A DNA stretch of 64,000 nt from Paragonimus westermani (lineage: Eukaryota > Platyhelminthes > Trematoda > Plagiorchiida > Troglotrematidae). A program made the translations under genes and the position numbers. Numbering within the stretch: position 1 is the stretch's first letter; each line of letters starts with the position of its first letter. This document shows, piece by piece, positions 61,880 to 64,000 of the stretch. The notes under the pieces were generated by a model. It saw only the letters and a list, made by a program, of their open reading frames with translations. It was not told the DNA's origin and searched no databases. The stretch is from positions 137,387-201,386 of the forward strand of contig QNGE01001006.1 in assembly GCA_008508345.1 (NCBI GenBank). The letters are read 5' to 3'.

Positions 61880-62220
61880 AGCGTATACTAATTGCAAACG
61901 TTCTGGACGTCAGTGAGCCACCTGGATACCTCAATCGCCAAACAAGTCCTGAATGCAGATTGACCACGTGGCCGTCAGCCATCGGTGACGTTACTGCCTA
62001 CAAGACTGCCGGGCAACCGACTGGACCTACATAGATTTCTACTACCTGCTGGCATGTGACGTTTTGATGGGGCCGCACTTTAAAGCCAAACGCAAATTAG
62101 CCAACCTGGAGTTACGGATTCAAAGGCGGCTTATATTTGCAGGAGTGTGCTTATCACAAGTCTCTGCTCCACCTATCGGAAGGCAATGATATACTGTTGG
62201 CATATAAATAGCACATAATC
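61880..62220 (+). other. Further coding-like sequence in broken frames upstream of the relic
   Basis: This stretch is richer in GC than its surroundings and carries protein-like runs in different plus frames, for example DWTYIDFYYLLACDVLMGPH and YGFKGGLYLQECAYHKSLLH, each ended by stops. It may belong to the same decayed gene or mobile element as 62249-62588. No transposase, reverse transcriptase or integrase motif is recognisable. Confidence 0.25.
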
Positions 62221-62248
62221 TCTGAGTATGTTAATACAGTTACTTTAG

Positions 62249-62588
62249 CTGCCAACTAATGGGAATCTGCCAAGCCTCTCTTCTTGATGTTCCAAGGGAC
62301 ATTCCACCCGACTGCAGATATAATTCAGCTTTCGTGGAATTTCAAGAGCAGCTACGAGTGGATCGCGAAGCCTGGTGTGTTTAACGTCTCGTGGAAACTG
62401 AAAAAATCGTTATTACCAGGATCTGTTCAAAGCCGTTCTTCGCATTCAAACAACAGATATCAGAAAGCCAGATATGTGCGAGACAACCCACGAAGCCAGG
62501 GATTATCCTGTGCGTAACCTTCGACGACCATTGGACCCCTGGAGTTAGTAACTCAGGTGGTCAACCGCTACATGGACTACGCATTCAG
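62249..62588 (+). pseudogene. Exon-like coding relic broken by one stop and two frameshifts
   Basis: An acceptor (AGTTACTTTAG) and donor (GCATTCAG, GTAACT) enclose 340 bases that read as protein only when the frame changes twice. Piece 1 includes SLLDVPRDIPPDCRYNSAFV and FQEQLRVDREAWCV, then a TAA near 62382 and RLVETEK. Piece 2, shifted at the six-A run near 62400, has NRYYQDLFKAVLRIQTTDIR. Piece 3, shifted near 62537-62545, has ELVTQVVNRYMDYAF. All pieces look hydrophilic and helical, like one protein. The source family is not recognised. Homopolymer position of one break leaves assembly error as an alternative to decay. Confidence 0.4.
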
Positions 62589-64000
62589 GTAACTCATACA
62601 ATTATTAGTCTGTTGACATTTTCCAGCTAAGAGCTGTGCTTCAAGAGAATCCCCGCAACCTAGATCTCCTACACGTTCTTTTCATAAAGTGGGACCCAGT
62701 GTTGGTCAAGAAGATGATGACGATGCGCCACGAACTGTGGACAGGTGGAATTCTTCTAAATGTAGCTTGGCAAAAGTGACCGAGTTTTCGAAAGGTTTTG
62801 GGAGTTGTGTGCACAAATCACAGAGAAAAGTACCCATATTAATTAAACAGACCGGATGTTCAGGAAAAGTTACTACGTGATTTTATGGTACAAATCAGTG
62901 ATTAATTGTAACCGCACCGTTGTTGTACGCTCTTTTCAGTTTACCAAGAAACATTTCCACCACCTTCGGTAAACGTCAGCCGTGATTTTACATTAGTTCG
63001 GTTAATTCTTATTATTTAAACTGAAACGTCTGGCATCCGCTAAGTTTGAGGGTTACTGTGGTCTTCACTAACTGTTTTAAGCCTGATGTGATGAATCACT
63101 TCATAATGTATATTATCAAAATGATAGGATTTATCGCCAGTCTTGAGAACCGACCCACATTAACTCGCATGGTTAAATTGAGATGAAATCTAAATTGGTG
63201 TGTTACCCATGCTCACGGTCGATACGGGAAAGCTGAATACAAGGCGGATTTAGCTAACAAAGACGTCCTAACTTGTTTTACTTAACGATTACGCTTTTTC
63301 AGCCAAAACAACTTTCAAAGTCATAAAACACGAAACACTTTTTACTGTAATGTAATACGTAGTACCTAAGGTGCACAATGACTTGGCGTGCTTTAGTATA
63401 CCGGCACTTCTTGGTCCAAGTAAGAGGTTTATAGTAAAAATGTTTACTTGGCTTTGGAAGACGGCGCGTAGTGAAACGCTGTTTATTTCTATACGTAACG
63501 AACGTTTAACCAAAAAAGCCGAATACCTGCTACGTCTAGTTAAATTAGTGGGCAATCGAGGATCAGATGCTAATTCTGATTAGACAAGCTTGGAATCGTC
63601 AGGTGTCTATATGCTCCAGCTATTAGAGTAACAGTGGTTTTGATGAGGAACGTTATGTGGCTTTTGCTGGTTTCGTACCATTCACAAATATATGTACGTA
63701 AGAGGCTTACTTCGAATAAACCACATCTTCTATTTTAACGCTGTCGGCATCACATCGACCCGAAAAGAAGGTGCTTATCGGCTGATCTTCTGTTTTCACA
63801 CATATCACCTATCGGAAATATTATGTGATAAATATTGTTTGTCGTTAGTTAAAGAGTGGAAGTAACAGCATTCAGTGCTTCTTGTGACCTCATTTTTATT
63901 TCACCTCGTATGAAAAATTGTAAGCAATCTTTTTGATAAAACCGCCGTTTTCTTAATCTTCAAGTTGATCATCACTCACATTTGATTGCAGCCTTCGCAT
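62589..64000. other. No gene recognised
   Basis: AT-rich, short open frames on both strands (for example 63289-63583 in opposite directions) with no recognisable homology. Confidence 0.45.

Overview
This window looks like animal nuclear DNA from an invertebrate with large introns. Coding sequence is sparse and split into short pieces by GT-AG introns of about 3 to 5.5 kb. The base composition is moderately AT-rich, CpG is not visibly depleted, and no operons or bacterial signals appear. A flatworm is my best guess from the intron sizes, but nothing in the window fixes the phylum.

The one confident gene is the 5' half of an SLC38A9-like lysosomal amino-acid transporter (the arginine sensor upstream of mTORC1 in vertebrates). 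It runs on the minus strand from about 27150 down to 9063 and continues past the left edge. Four exons (20395-20664, 16202-16265, 12891-12987, 9063-9242) join in frame. They encode an N-terminal cytosolic tail, TM1 with the family signature [10 protein letters not shown]2 and TM3. Two short upstream exons (26210-26277 and a start exon 27115-27150) are predicted from splice sites and phase. With them the signature Asn falls at residue 130, against 128 in the human protein.

Right of 27.2 kb nothing reaches the same certainty. A second minus-strand gene may lie upstream, with exon-like blocks at 53122-53256, 44127-44188, 42583-42658, 38532-38652, 34818-34915 and a terminal block 31918-32112. The phases of neighbouring blocks are compatible, but I recognise no family. 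Plus-strand exon-like blocks (6998-7132, 18399-18566, 22457-22564, 28796-28899, 37206-37341, 47337-47446 with 47503-47583) are about as good individually. Because the two sets interleave, some of these calls are probably chance.

Other content: three diverged copies of one tRNA-derived SINE-like family (10742-10814, 49784-49855, 50219-50292); a C-terminal relic resembling saccharopine-dehydrogenase-like oxidoreductase (46835-47050); a frame-broken exon-like coding relic (62249-62588) with further broken coding-like sequence just upstream (61880-62220); a GC-richer multi-frame open region (14131-15156); and a few short tandem repeats. The rest appears to be intron or intergenic sequence with no recognisable feature.
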